Shown: positions 8,692 through 16,363 of the stretch, piece after piece
Numbering within the stretch: position 1 is the first letter of the stretch
Layout of the letters: each line of letters starts with the position of its first letter
Assembly: GCA_014872655.1 (NCBI GenBank)
Contig: WHHJ01000020.1
Span: forward strand, 1-29,258
Direction: 5' to 3'
Origin: Clostridia bacterium
Lineage (GTDB): Bacteria > Bacillota > Clostridia > Oscillospirales > UBA644
Length of the DNA: 29,258 nt
Program-made: the position numbers and the translations under genes
The notes under the pieces: model-generated
Databases searched by the model: none
What the model saw: only the letters and a program-made list of their open reading frames with translations
Told to the model about the DNA's origin: nothing

Positions 8692-10086
8692 TTAAAACTC
8701 CGCAGAACCGGCTGTTCTCGGATACGGAAGGACATCCCGAATATTCGAAACGCCCGTCATGTACATAATCAAACGCTCCAAGCCAAGACCAAACCCGGCA
8801 TGCTTGCAGCCGCCGTACTTGCGTAAATCTGCATACCAACTGTAATCTTCCGGCTTCAGCCCGAACTGTTCAAACGCGCGCTGCAAATAATCATACCGCT
8901 CTTCACGCTGGCTGCCGCCGATAATTTCGCCGATTCCCGGAACCAAAAGGTCCGCTGCGGCAACGGTTTTTCCGTCATCGTTGAGCCGCATATAAAAGGC
9001 TTTGATCTCGCGGGGATAATCCGTTACAAAAACCGGACACCGGAAAACCTGCTCGGTCAAATACCGCTCGTGCTCGGTCTGCAAATCGCAGCCCCAGTAA
9101 ACCGGATACTCAAAGGTGGCGCCGCTCTTTTGCAGCATCTCTACCGCTTCGGTATAAGTGACGTGCGCAAAGTCTGCCTGAACAACATGTTCCAAACGCT
9201 CAATCAGACCTTGATCCACAAACGAATTGAAAAAGCGAATATCGTCAGCACAAACATCCATCACATAGGAAATAACATATTTTAGCATATCCCGTGCAAG
9301 ATCCATATCATCCTGCAAATCAGCAAAGGCAATCTCCGGCTCTACCATCCAAAATTCCGCCGCATGACGAGGCGTGTTGGAGTTCTCGGCCCGGAAAGTC
9401 GGACCAAAAGTATAAACATTGCCAAAAGCCATGGCAAACGTCTCTGCCTCTAACTGGCCGGACACGGTCAGGTTTGCCGCTTTTCCAAAAAAGTCCTGGC
9501 TGTAATCTACGCTGCCGTCTTCCTTACGCGGAAGCGCATCCGGATCCAACGTTGTGACGCGGAACATCTCCCCGGCCCCCTCACAGTCGCTGGCGGTAAT
9601 AATCGGCGTATGCACATAAACAAACCCCCGCTCCTGGAAAAAGCGATGAATGGCATAAGAAACGACAGACCGAACGCGAAAAACAGCGGAAAACAAATTC
9701 GTCCGAGGCCGCAAATGAGCAATCTGCCGCAAAAATTCCGGGGAATGCCGCTTTTTCTGTAATGGATAGTCCGGGGTGGATTCTCCGGCTATCGTAATTT
9801 TTTCTGCCTTAATCTCAAACGGCTGCTTCATCTCCGGCGTCACAACGACAACGCCCTCTACCTCAACGGCCGCGCCGACATTCAACTTAGAAATTTGGGC
9901 ATAATTATCCAGTTTTTCTTCTTCAAACACGATCTGACAACCGCGAAAACAACTGCCGTCGTTTAACTCCATAAACCCAAAAGTTTTCGAATTCCGAACA
10001 GTTCGGAGCCATCCTTTGACCAAAACGCGCTGTTGCGCAAAATCAGAAAAGCGCTGGGTCAAATCCCGCAGCAATATTCTGTCCAT
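8692..10086 (-). CDS. asnS: Asparaginyl-tRNA synthetase
   Basis: A 464-residue class IIb aminoacyl-tRNA synthetase that attaches asparagine to tRNA-Asn; the length matches bacterial AsnRS (about 466). An OB-fold anticodon-binding domain covers roughly residues 20-100. The class II catalytic core follows, with motif 2 around 231-250 (FRAENSNTPRHAAEF) and motif 3 around 433-442 (GLGLERLIMY). The C-terminal PRTAGSAEF ending is typical of AsnRS and distinguishes it from AspRS. The ATG at 10086 follows GGGAGAGG; a longer upstream start would swallow this site. It is the first gene of an operon with the aminotransferase and purB. Its presence means Asn-tRNA can be made directly rather than only by the amidotransferase route. 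Confidence 0.96.
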   Translation of the reverse strand: MDRILLRDLTQRFSDFAQQRVLVKGWLRTVRNSKTFGFMELNDGSCFRGCQIVFEEEKLDNYAQISKLNVGAAVEVEGVVVVTPEMKQPFEIKAEKITIAGESTPDYPLQKKRHSPEFLRQIAHLRPRTNLFSAVFRVRSVVSYAIHRFFQERGFVYVHTPIITASDCEGAGEMFRVTTLDPDALPRKEDGSVDYSQDFFGKAANLTVSGQLEAETFAMAFGNVYTFGPTFRAENSNTPRHAAEFWMVEPEIAFADLQDDMDLARDMLKYVISYVMDVCADDIRFFNSFVDQGLIERLEHVVQADFAHVTYTEAVEMLQKSGATFEYPVYWGCDLQTEHERYLTEQVFRCPVFVTDYPREIKAFYMRLNDDGKTVAAADLLVPGIGEIIGGSQREERYDYLQRAFEQFGLKPEDYSWYADLRKYGGCKHAGFGLGLERLIMYMTGVSNIRDVLPYPRTAGSAEF

Positions 10087-10151
10087 GCTAACCTCTCCCA
10101 CTATTTGCAAACAGGTATTTGTTTACAAAAAATATTTATATATTACGTTTA

Positions 10152-10180
10152 ATTATATCATAGTTTTAGCCGATTGGCAA
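10152..10180 (-). promoter_or_regulatory. Promoter of the asnS operon
   Basis: On the minus strand TTGCCA (10180-10175) and TATAAT (10157-10152) are separated by 17 bases. The asnS start codon is about 65 bases downstream. No T-box or attenuator is visible in this short leader. Confidence 0.6.
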
Positions 10181-10228
10181 GCGGCAATCCGTCGTTTTTT
10201 TATCCAAAACCAACTTTATAATCATTTT

Positions 10229-10762
10229 TTACCTGCCGACTTTTCGATAGACAGAGGCCGGGATGTTTTCTCTCAGAAATGCTACAGCCTCATCTTCGGA
10301 CTCCAAAAAACATTTTTTTGGAACAATATAGGCATTTTTTGCTGTTTTGCAGAAATAAAAGTACTGTTCTGTTTCATATACTGCAAATAGAGCCCCATAA
10401 ACATATCGAACCGTCTTACCGTTGACCGAAAAAGATACGGTGTTTGGCTCTACCTGGCATTCAAGCGTTTTTCCACGCACGCGCCGCAACATCTTTTTTA
10501 CCGGCCACTTGGGATACCAAAAATAACTGATACAAAACACCCCAAAAGGCAGAATCCCAACCAACGCAGCAGAGATGGCAGACCAGATCAGTAAATCCTT
10601 GCCCATAAAAAAGCCGGACACGGCCAAAACAATACCAAGAACCAAAAATACAACCAGATACCACAACGCATAACGCAGTGCAGATGCAACATATTTGCCG
10701 AACACGCCAAATCTGAAATAGTCCTGAAGCATTTTTTCTGTGTAAATCACTTTCGCCGTCAT
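10229..10762 (-). CDS. YcxB-like membrane protein
   Basis: A 177-residue protein with the layout of the YcxB-like family, whose function is unknown. Two adjacent membrane segments lie at about residues 32-51 and 57-82, flanked by a cytosolic-looking beta-rich domain at the C terminus. That domain includes a run typical of the family (LFAVYETEQYFYFC, then NAYIVPKKCF). The ATG at 10762 directly follows an in-frame TTG at 10765, and GGAGG sits 10 and 7 bases upstream of them respectively, so the true start may be either. It has its own promoter and is transcribed alone toward the asnS promoter. No clear terminator follows it; only a 5-bp hairpin before a poor T run is visible. Confidence 0.82.
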   Translation of the reverse strand: MTAKVIYTEKMLQDYFRFGVFGKYVASALRYALWYLVVFLVLGIVLAVSGFFMGKDLLIWSAISAALVGILPFGVFCISYFWYPKWPVKKMLRRVRGKTLECQVEPNTVSFSVNGKTVRYVYGALFAVYETEQYFYFCKTAKNAYIVPKKCFLESEDEAVAFLRENIPASVYRKVGR

Positions 10763-10792
10763 CAATACCAGCCCTCCCCGCTCAGTATAAAA

Positions 10793-10821
10793 AGTATACC
10801 ATAAAGCCCCCTGGATTTCAA
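10793..10821 (-). promoter_or_regulatory. Promoter of the YcxB-like gene
   Basis: On the minus strand TTGAAA (10821-10816) and TATACT (10798-10793) are separated by 17 bases. The start codon is 31 bases downstream of the -10 element. The -35 box lies only 5 bp from the -35 box of the divergent promoter. Confidence 0.6.
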
Positions 10822-10826
10822 GTTGA

Positions 10827-10855
10827 TTGACAAAAACATAAAAACCTTGTATAAT
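10827..10855 (+). promoter_or_regulatory. Promoter of the CmpB-like membrane gene
   Basis: Both elements are consensus: TTGACA (10827-10832) and TATAAT (10850-10855), with a 17-base spacer. The start codon is 34 bases downstream of the -10 element. Confidence 0.78.
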
Positions 10856-10888
10856 AAATTTCGAAAATGAAAAGAGAGAAGTTCAGAC

Positions 10889-11620
10889 ATGATCGAATTA
10901 AAAAACAAACCTCAAACGCCCCCAACAAAAAAGGAACAGCCATTCAAACAGCCACAAACAGAACAAACCCCTGAAATTTTTGCAAAAGGGATGTGCTTTT
11001 CAAAACTGTTTTGGCTGTTTGTAATCGGAAATGTCGCAGGCTGCATTATGGAAACTTTTTGGTGCCTGATTACCCTGCACGAGTTTCAAATGCGCGTAGG
11101 TCTGGTTTTAGGACCGTTTATTCCGATTTACGGAATCGGTGCGGTGCTGATCACCGTTGGGTTATACAAAATCATTGACAAAAGTGATATTTTGATTTTT
11201 TTATGCAGCGGTTTAATCGGAGGCGTTTTTGAATACTTTTGCAGTTGGGCGCAAGAAATGGTCTTTCACACCGTATCCTGGGACTACTCCGATACTCCGT
11301 TTAACTTTAATGGCCGAACCAACCTGATGTTCATGCTGTGCTGGGGTCTGTTGGGCCTCGTCTGGATTCGGATTATTTATCCTTGGATTTCACGATTTAT
11401 CGAAATGCTGCCAGTAAAGTGGGGCCGTATTTTAACCCGAGCTCTTATCCTCTTTTTTGTGTTTGATATTGCCTTAACGGTTTTGGCTCAGACGCGCAGA
11501 ACATTGCGCAACGAATATCACATGCCACCTAAAACGATTGTTGGACAAATTTTAGACGAGGTTTACGATGACAAAACACTGGACTGGTTGTTTCCAAATA
11601 TGATGCCGGCTCCAAAATAA
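10889..11620 (+). CDS. CmpB-type multipass membrane protein (putative ABC-transporter type IV)
   Basis: A 243-residue membrane protein that fits Pfam ABC_trans_CmpB (PF06541). This family is named as a putative ABC-transporter permease, but its function is not demonstrated. Five hydrophobic segments are visible at about 37-60, 71-92, 100-121, 146-165 and 181-201. The family-typical LGPFIPIYGIGA motif is at about 74-85. The first 30 residues are a proline- and glutamine-rich hydrophilic tail. No ATPase gene lies beside it, so it cannot be assigned to a transporter. The ATG follows a weak AAAGAGAGAAG site. It is monocistronic, with a consensus promoter upstream and a hairpin at its stop codon. 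Confidence 0.82.
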   Translation: MIELKNKPQTPPTKKEQPFKQPQTEQTPEIFAKGMCFSKLFWLFVIGNVAGCIMETFWCLITLHEFQMRVGLVLGPFIPIYGIGAVLITVGLYKIIDKSDILIFLCSGLIGGVFEYFCSWAQEMVFHTVSWDYSDTPFNFNGRTNLMFMLCWGLLGLVWIRIIYPWISRFIEMLPVKWGRILTRALILFFVFDIALTVLAQTRRTLRNEYHMPPKTIVGQILDEVYDDKTLDWLFPNMMPAPK

Positions 11621-11648
11621 GCCTTCCCCGGTTGGGGAAGGCTTATTT
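11615..11648 (+). terminator. Hairpin at the end of the CmpB-like gene
   Basis: A 15-bp stem with a 4-base loop GGTT has the GC-rich core GCCTTCCCC/GGGGAAGGC and AT-rich flanks that include the TAA stop codon. Only a broken T stretch (TTATTTATAT) follows, so termination may be partial and some transcription could read into recD2. Confidence 0.72.
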
Positions 11649-11661
11649 ATATAAAACGCTA

Positions 11662-11690
11662 TTGAAAAAACTCACAAAATGTGGTATCAT
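11662..11690 (+). promoter_or_regulatory. Promoter of recD2-comF
   Basis: TTGAAA (11662-11667) and an extended -10 TGGTATCAT (TATCAT at 11685-11690) are separated by 17 bases. The recD2 start is 43 bases downstream of the -10 element. Confidence 0.62.
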
Positions 11691-11733
11691 AAAACAAAAA
11701 CCGGACATCTCGGTGAAGCAATGGAGGGAAATC

Positions 11734-13929
11734 ATGATACTCAGCGGCGTTGTCGAACATATTATCTACAAAAACGCCGAAAACGGATATACCGTTCTCG
11801 AGTTACAAACACACGACCAAATAATTGTTACCGTTGGGATCATGCCGTTGATTGCAGAAGGCGAACAAATCGAGGTAGAAGGGAACTATACAACACATAA
11901 GACATACGGACAACAGTTTGTGGTAACGACTTTTGCCAGCCGTCTTCCAGTCACCGAAACAGCGATTTTAAAATACCTGTCTTCAGGCATCGTGCAGGGG
12001 GTTCGTGAAAAATCCGCCCACCAACTGATTGAGGCATTTGGACCGGAAACCCTCGAAGTGTTGGAAAATGAGCCGCAACGCGTAGCACAACTCAAAGGAT
12101 TTTCTTTACAGCGTGCGCAAAAAATCGCAAACAGCATGGCCGACACGATGGGCGTAAAGTCCATTTTACTATATTTTCAGCAATTCGGCATTACACCCAA
12201 TGCCGCGTTTAAAATTTACCGACAATGGGGCATGAAAGCCTACGATATTTTACGCCAAAATCCCTATCGATTATGTGAAATTAACGGAATCGGATTTGAA
12301 ACGGCCGACCGTGTTGCTGAAAGCATGGGATATGACCGCGCCAGCACCAATCGCATTGAAGCCGGGATTATTTACATTATTAACCATAACCTGTATGGAA
12401 ACGGACACACCTTTTTACCAAAACAAAAACTGTGCCAGATTGCGCAGGACCTCTTAGGGGCAGAGCCTGAAGCCGTTGCGGAAAGCCTGCAATCCATGAT
12501 CGACAGCGAAGTGTTGGTTTATGAGCCGCATATCGCGAATACCGACGGCGTTTATCTGCGATGGGCTTATGACTGTGAGAAAAGTATCACCGACCGTGTA
12601 CTGCTGGCCAGCAAGTTTGTTTCGGACTACGAAGGCAATTTTGAAGAAGACATCGAACAAATCCAACAACAACTCCATATCTGTTTTGCAGAAAGACAAA
12701 AGCAGGCCATCCGAGAAGCCTGCCAACAGCAAATGATGATTTTAACCGGAGGCCCGGGAACAGGAAAAACGACAACACTAAACGGCATTATTAAAGCATT
12801 CGAGAAAAAAGGAATGTCCTTTTTACTGGCTGCTCCAACCGGTCGCGCCGCAAAACGGATTGCAGAACTAACCGGGAAGTCGGCTCAAACCATTCATCGA
12901 CTGTTAGAATATCAACCTCGCGAGGGCGAATTTGTGTTTTTGCGCAATAAGGAAAACCCCTTGTCTTGCGATGCCGTAATTGTAGACGAAGCCTCGATGG
13001 TGGATTTAAGTCTTTTTGCACATCTGTTAGATGCCATGACATTGTCAACCAAGTTGATTTTAGTAGGTGATTCAGCGCAGCTCCCCCCAGTTGGAGCCGG
13101 CCGCATTTTTAAAGACATTTTGGACAGTGAAATTGTTGCAACCACGCAATTAACAGAAATTTTCCGTCAAGCACAGGAAAGTTTGATTATCACCAATGCA
13201 CACGCCGTTTTAAACGGACAAAAACCGATCTTGACCGAAAAGAAAAAAGACTTTTTCTTTTTGCGGCAAACACACCCGCAAAACCTGTTAGACTTAGTGT
13301 GCGATCTTTGTTCCACCCGATTGCCGAACGCATATGGATACGATCCATTTCAGGATATCCAGGTTCTTTCACCCACCCGAAAGGGGTCAACCGGAACAGT
13401 CTCTTTAAATAACGCGCTCCGACAAGCCCTGAATCCTTCGGATGGAATCAAAAGAGAACTGACCTTTCGCGGACAAACATTCCGAGAGGGTGACAAGGTG
13501 ATGCAAATTCGGAACAATTACAGTTTGGAGCCTGAAAACCCAGAAGAGGAACCTGAACGCGGGGTCTTTAACGGGGACATTGGCATTGTTGAAAGCGTTC
13601 ATCCCAGAGATGAAACCCTTGTCGTCCGATATGATGAGAGGCGAATCACCTACACGCTGGAGACACTGGAAGACCTTGAACTGGCCTACGCCATTACGGT
13701 GCACAAAAGCCAAGGCAGTGAATTTAATGCCGTTATTTTACCTCTTTTAGACGGTTCGGATCTTCTATTTACACGGAATCTGCTTTATACTGCCATTACG
13801 CGAGCCAAACAATTACTGATTATTGTCGGCTCTTCTGACAGAATTTTGCAAATGATTCAAAACGTGCGCAGCGATAAAAGATATTCGGGATTGAAATACC
13901 GGCTTTTGAAGGAGTTTGAACAACAATGA
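11734..13929 (+). CDS. recD2: RecD2-type SF1B DNA helicase
   Basis: A 731-residue 5'-to-3' DNA helicase of the RecD2 family, which works without RecBC in replication-fork maintenance and repair. Its long N-terminal region is diagnostic: a beta-rich start (SGVVEHIIYKNAENGYTVLEL) and helix-hairpin-helix segments before the motor. Walker A GGPGTGKTTT starts at residue 339, DEASMV is the Walker B region, and the C-terminal UvrD_C_2-like motif TVHKSQGSE starts at about residue 655. Length matches the usual size of about 740. The ATG at 11734 has GGAGG 6 bases upstream; an earlier in-frame ATG lies inside the preceding terminator and is rejected. The stop overlaps the comF start by 4 bases (ATGA). 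Confidence 0.94.
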   Translation: MILSGVVEHIIYKNAENGYTVLELQTHDQIIVTVGIMPLIAEGEQIEVEGNYTTHKTYGQQFVVTTFASRLPVTETAILKYLSSGIVQGVREKSAHQLIEAFGPETLEVLENEPQRVAQLKGFSLQRAQKIANSMADTMGVKSILLYFQQFGITPNAAFKIYRQWGMKAYDILRQNPYRLCEINGIGFETADRVAESMGYDRASTNRIEAGIIYIINHNLYGNGHTFLPKQKLCQIAQDLLGAEPEAVAESLQSMIDSEVLVYEPHIANTDGVYLRWAYDCEKSITDRVLLASKFVSDYEGNFEEDIEQIQQQLHICFAERQKQAIREACQQQMMILTGGPGTGKTTTLNGIIKAFEKKGMSFLLAAPTGRAAKRIAELTGKSAQTIHRLLEYQPREGEFVFLRNKENPLSCDAVIVDEASMVDLSLFAHLLDAMTLSTKLILVGDSAQLPPVGAGRIFKDILDSEIVATTQLTEIFRQAQESLIITNAHAVLNGQKPILTEKKKDFFFLRQTHPQNLLDLVCDLCSTRLPNAYGYDPFQDIQVLSPTRKGSTGTVSLNNALRQALNPSDGIKRELTFRGQTFREGDKVMQIRNNYSLEPENPEEEPERGVFNGDIGIVESVHPRDETLVVRYDERRITYTLETLEDLELAYAITVHKSQGSEFNAVILPLLDGSDLLFTRNLLYTAITRAKQLLIIVGSSDRILQMIQNVRSDKRYSGLKYRLLKEFEQQ

Positions 13930-14708
13930 ACATTTGGAACCTGTTGTTTACACACCGCTGCATTGGCTGCGGGGATTTAATGGACACGTTTGACCAACAT
14001 GTCTTTTGTGCAGCATGCGCGCAAACAGTCCGCCCGGCAGATAAAACAGAGTATGCATTAGAAAACATCGAACAAGTTGTGCATGTATACAATTATGAAG
14101 GAAGCGTCCGAACAGCTCTGATACAATTAAAGCATGAAAAAAATAAGCCGATACGAGATGCGATGGCAACGGCGATGGAAAAGCGGCTTACAGGCCTTGT
14201 GAACCTTTGTGAATACCAACTGGTTACCTGCATCCCTCGATACAAAGAAAAAAAGAATGTTCCCTATTGTCAAGCAGAATTTTTGGCACAGCACATAGCC
14301 AAGCAAATCAAACTGCCGTTATATGCTCATTTATTGTATAAAAAACATAAAAATCGGTCTCAAACAACCTGTCGCAGCTACACGGAAAGAGCCCGCAATG
14401 TACGCACCATTTTCGGAGTGGATCCACAAATAGACATTACGGGCAAAAAGATTTTGTTGGTTGATGATATTCTCACAACAGGCGCAACGTTGCAAGCAGC
14501 TGCAGAAGTGTTAAAAAAGGCCGGGGCAAGTGAAATTTGCGCCATCACTGCTGCATATACACCGCAGCATCGAAAAGTACTGCAAGGCCTACAACGCAAT
14601 GAAGATCGCACCATTGAGTGGGAAGGAGAAAATATTCAGCTTGACGCCGAAGCCTTACAAAAAGCCGCAATAAAGCACAAAAACAAGCAGGAACAAAGTG
14701 AAAAATAA
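13926..14708 (+). CDS. comF: ComF family phosphoribosyltransferase-like protein
   Basis: A 260-residue ComF/GntX-type protein, a family required for DNA uptake in competent bacteria and thought to act at the inner face of the membrane. An N-terminal zinc ribbon is visible as C12-x2-C15 and C28-x2-C31. The C-terminal half is a type I phosphoribosyltransferase fold with the PRPP loop ILLVDDILTTGAT at 176-188. The last 40 residues, rich in lysine, glutamate and glutamine, are longer than usual. It overlaps recD2 by 4 bases, which implies translational coupling, and it ends 76 bases before the next promoter. I see no clear terminator there. Whether the organism is transformable cannot be told from this gene. 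Confidence 0.9.
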   Translation: MNIWNLLFTHRCIGCGDLMDTFDQHVFCAACAQTVRPADKTEYALENIEQVVHVYNYEGSVRTALIQLKHEKNKPIRDAMATAMEKRLTGLVNLCEYQLVTCIPRYKEKKNVPYCQAEFLAQHIAKQIKLPLYAHLLYKKHKNRSQTTCRSYTERARNVRTIFGVDPQIDITGKKILLVDDILTTGATLQAAAEVLKKAGASEICAITAAYTPQHRKVLQGLQRNEDRTIEWEGENIQLDAEALQKAAIKHKNKQEQSEK

Positions 14709-14784
14709 TTTTGCAGCAAAAGGGACGATCAAATCAAACATTCTTTTTTCTGCAAGGATATTTTTATAAACCGACAAAAGAGCA

Positions 14785-14813
14785 TTGACAAACGGCAAAG
14801 AATGTTGTATAAT
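14785..14813 (+). promoter_or_regulatory. Promoter of the trp T-box unit
   Basis: Consensus TTGACA (14785-14790) and TATAAT (14808-14813) are separated by exactly 17 bases. The T-box leader starts immediately downstream. Confidence 0.87.
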
Positions 14814-14819
14814 GACATC

Positions 14820-15115
14820 GAACTTAAAAGAAAACCGTTGACGTGGAGATAAAAACAAAAAAGGCGCAGTACAGAGAGTTCGGGTAGGCTGAGATCCGGG
14901 CAGAAAGCCGTTTGTTAAATGGACCACTGAGGGCACGGTCAAAGGATCAGACGTTATTTGATTTGAGTATTCCGTGACGTGAGGCATGCGTTAATTGCCG
15001 CAGATATGATGGTATCTGGAAGAGTGTACGAAGCAATTCGTAAATCAAGGTGGCACCGCGAATTTTTGAAAGATATTCGTCCTTGACTGTATAAAAACAG
15101 TCAAGGATTTTTTTA
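14820..15115 (+). ncRNA. tRNA-Trp T-box riboswitch leader
   Basis: A complete T-box leader that senses uncharged tRNA. Stem I includes the AGAGAG element at about 14872-14877 and a distal loop region with GGTAGGCTGAGATCC. The specifier TGG (14920-14922) is followed by ACCACTGAG, the usual downstream context, so the sensed tRNA is tRNA-Trp. The antiterminator T-box AAGGTGGCACCGCG lies at 15047-15060. Its bulge reads TGGC, which pairs with GCCA and agrees with the G discriminator base of bacterial tRNA-Trp. The terminator follows at once. Predicted behaviour: low charged Trp leads to antitermination and trpBA expression. This leader accounts for nearly all of the 470-base gap between comF and trpB. 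Confidence 0.95.
15081..15113 (+). terminator. Regulated terminator of the T-box
   Basis: A perfect 10-bp stem, CCTTGACTGT (15081-15090) with ACAGTCAAGG (15097-15106), has loop ATAAAA and is followed by ATTTTTTT. It is the alternative structure to the antiterminator. Confidence 0.93.
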
Positions 15116-15178
15116 TCTGTTGCACGTGCAAAACCTTCATCATTGTATAAATTAAATAATTGAAAGGCGTGAAAAAAC

Positions 15179-16363
15179 ATGTCAAAGGGGCGATTCGGCA
15201 TCCATGGAGGGCAGTATGTTCCCGAAATTCTTATGAATGCCATAAACGAATTGGAAGCTGCATATAACCAATACAAAAACGATGCCGCTTTTCAAAAAGA
15301 ACTTCAAACCCTGCTCAATGAATATGCAGGAAGACCCAGTTTGCTATACTATGCAAAAAAAATGACAGAAGATCTCGGCGGAGCTAAAATTTATTTAAAA
15401 AGAGAGGATCTTAACCACACAGGTTCGCATAAAATCAACAATGTTTTAGGACAGACGCTGTTGGCCAAGAAAATGGGCAAAACCCGTGTTATTGCAGAAA
15501 CAGGCGCCGGACAACATGGTGTAGCAACAGCAACCGTTGCAGCATTGATGGGGATGGAATGTGAAATCTTTATGGGCCGCGAAGACACAGAAAGGCAAGC
15601 ACTCAACGTTTATCGCATGAAATTGCTGGGCGCAAAAGTACACGCCGTCACCTCCGGGACAGCAACCCTTAAAGATGCGGTATCAGAAACGATGCGGGAA
15701 TGGACAAAACGGATTGACGATACCCATTACGTATTGGGTTCTGTGATGGGCCCTCACCCGTTCCCAACCATTGTCAGAGATTTTCAAGCCGTGATCTCTA
15801 AAGAAATGCGTCAACAGATTTTAGAATTAGAGGGACGGCTGCCGGATGCGGTCATTGCCTGTGTCGGAGGCGGATCCAATGCAATCGGCGCCTTTTATCA
15901 CTTTATTCCGGATGAAAACGTGCGCCTGATTGGCTGTGAAGCAGCAGGAAGAGGCGCAGACACCTTTGAAACGGCTGCTACGATCACCACAGGCCGGCTT
16001 GGGATTTTCCACGGAATGAAAAGTTACTTTTGCCAAGATGAACACGGTCAAATTGCGCCGGTTTACTCGATTTCTGCCGGACTGGATTATCCGGGTGTCG
16101 GACCGGAACACGCATGGTTGCATGACACGGGCCGAGGAGAATATGTAGCGGTAACGGATGACGAAGCGGTAGACGCTTTCGAATACCTCAGTAAAACAGA
16201 GGGCATCATTCCGGCAATTGAAAGCGCACATGCCGTTGCATACGCAAAAAAACTGGCTCCGACCATGAAAAAAGACCAAATTATCATTATCAACATTTCG
16301 GGCAGAGGCGACAAAGACTGTGCGGCCATCGCCCGGTACAGAGGGGAGGATCTTTATGAATAA
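15179..16363 (+). CDS. trpB: Tryptophan synthase beta chain
   Basis: A 394-residue PLP enzyme that condenses indole with L-serine to give L-tryptophan. All key residues are visible: the PLP lysine K85 in HTGSHKINN, the catalytic glutamate E107 in AETGAGQHG, the PLP-phosphate loop GGGSNA (230-235), D303 in SAGLDYPGVG, and S374 in NISGRGDKD. Length and motifs are those of the canonical TrpB1 class that partners TrpA, not the longer TrpB2 class. The ATG follows a modest AAAGGCG site. The gene is controlled by the upstream tRNA-Trp T-box and overlaps the trpA-like gene by 8 bases. It appears fully active by sequence, in contrast with its neighbour. Confidence 0.97.
   Translation: MSKGRFGIHGGQYVPEILMNAINELEAAYNQYKNDAAFQKELQTLLNEYAGRPSLLYYAKKMTEDLGGAKIYLKREDLNHTGSHKINNVLGQTLLAKKMGKTRVIAETGAGQHGVATATVAALMGMECEIFMGREDTERQALNVYRMKLLGAKVHAVTSGTATLKDAVSETMREWTKRIDDTHYVLGSVMGPHPFPTIVRDFQAVISKEMRQQILELEGRLPDAVIACVGGGSNAIGAFYHFIPDENVRLIGCEAAGRGADTFETAATITTGRLGIFHGMKSYFCQDEHGQIAPVYSISAGLDYPGVGPEHAWLHDTGRGEYVAVTDDEAVDAFEYLSKTEGIIPAIESAHAVAYAKKLAPTMKKDQIIIINISGRGDKDCAAIARYRGEDLYE

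Noticed and set aside
14709..14784. Terminator for recD2-comF
   Set aside because: Only a 6-bp TTGCAG/CTGCAA pairing with a very large loop was found, which is not convincing.
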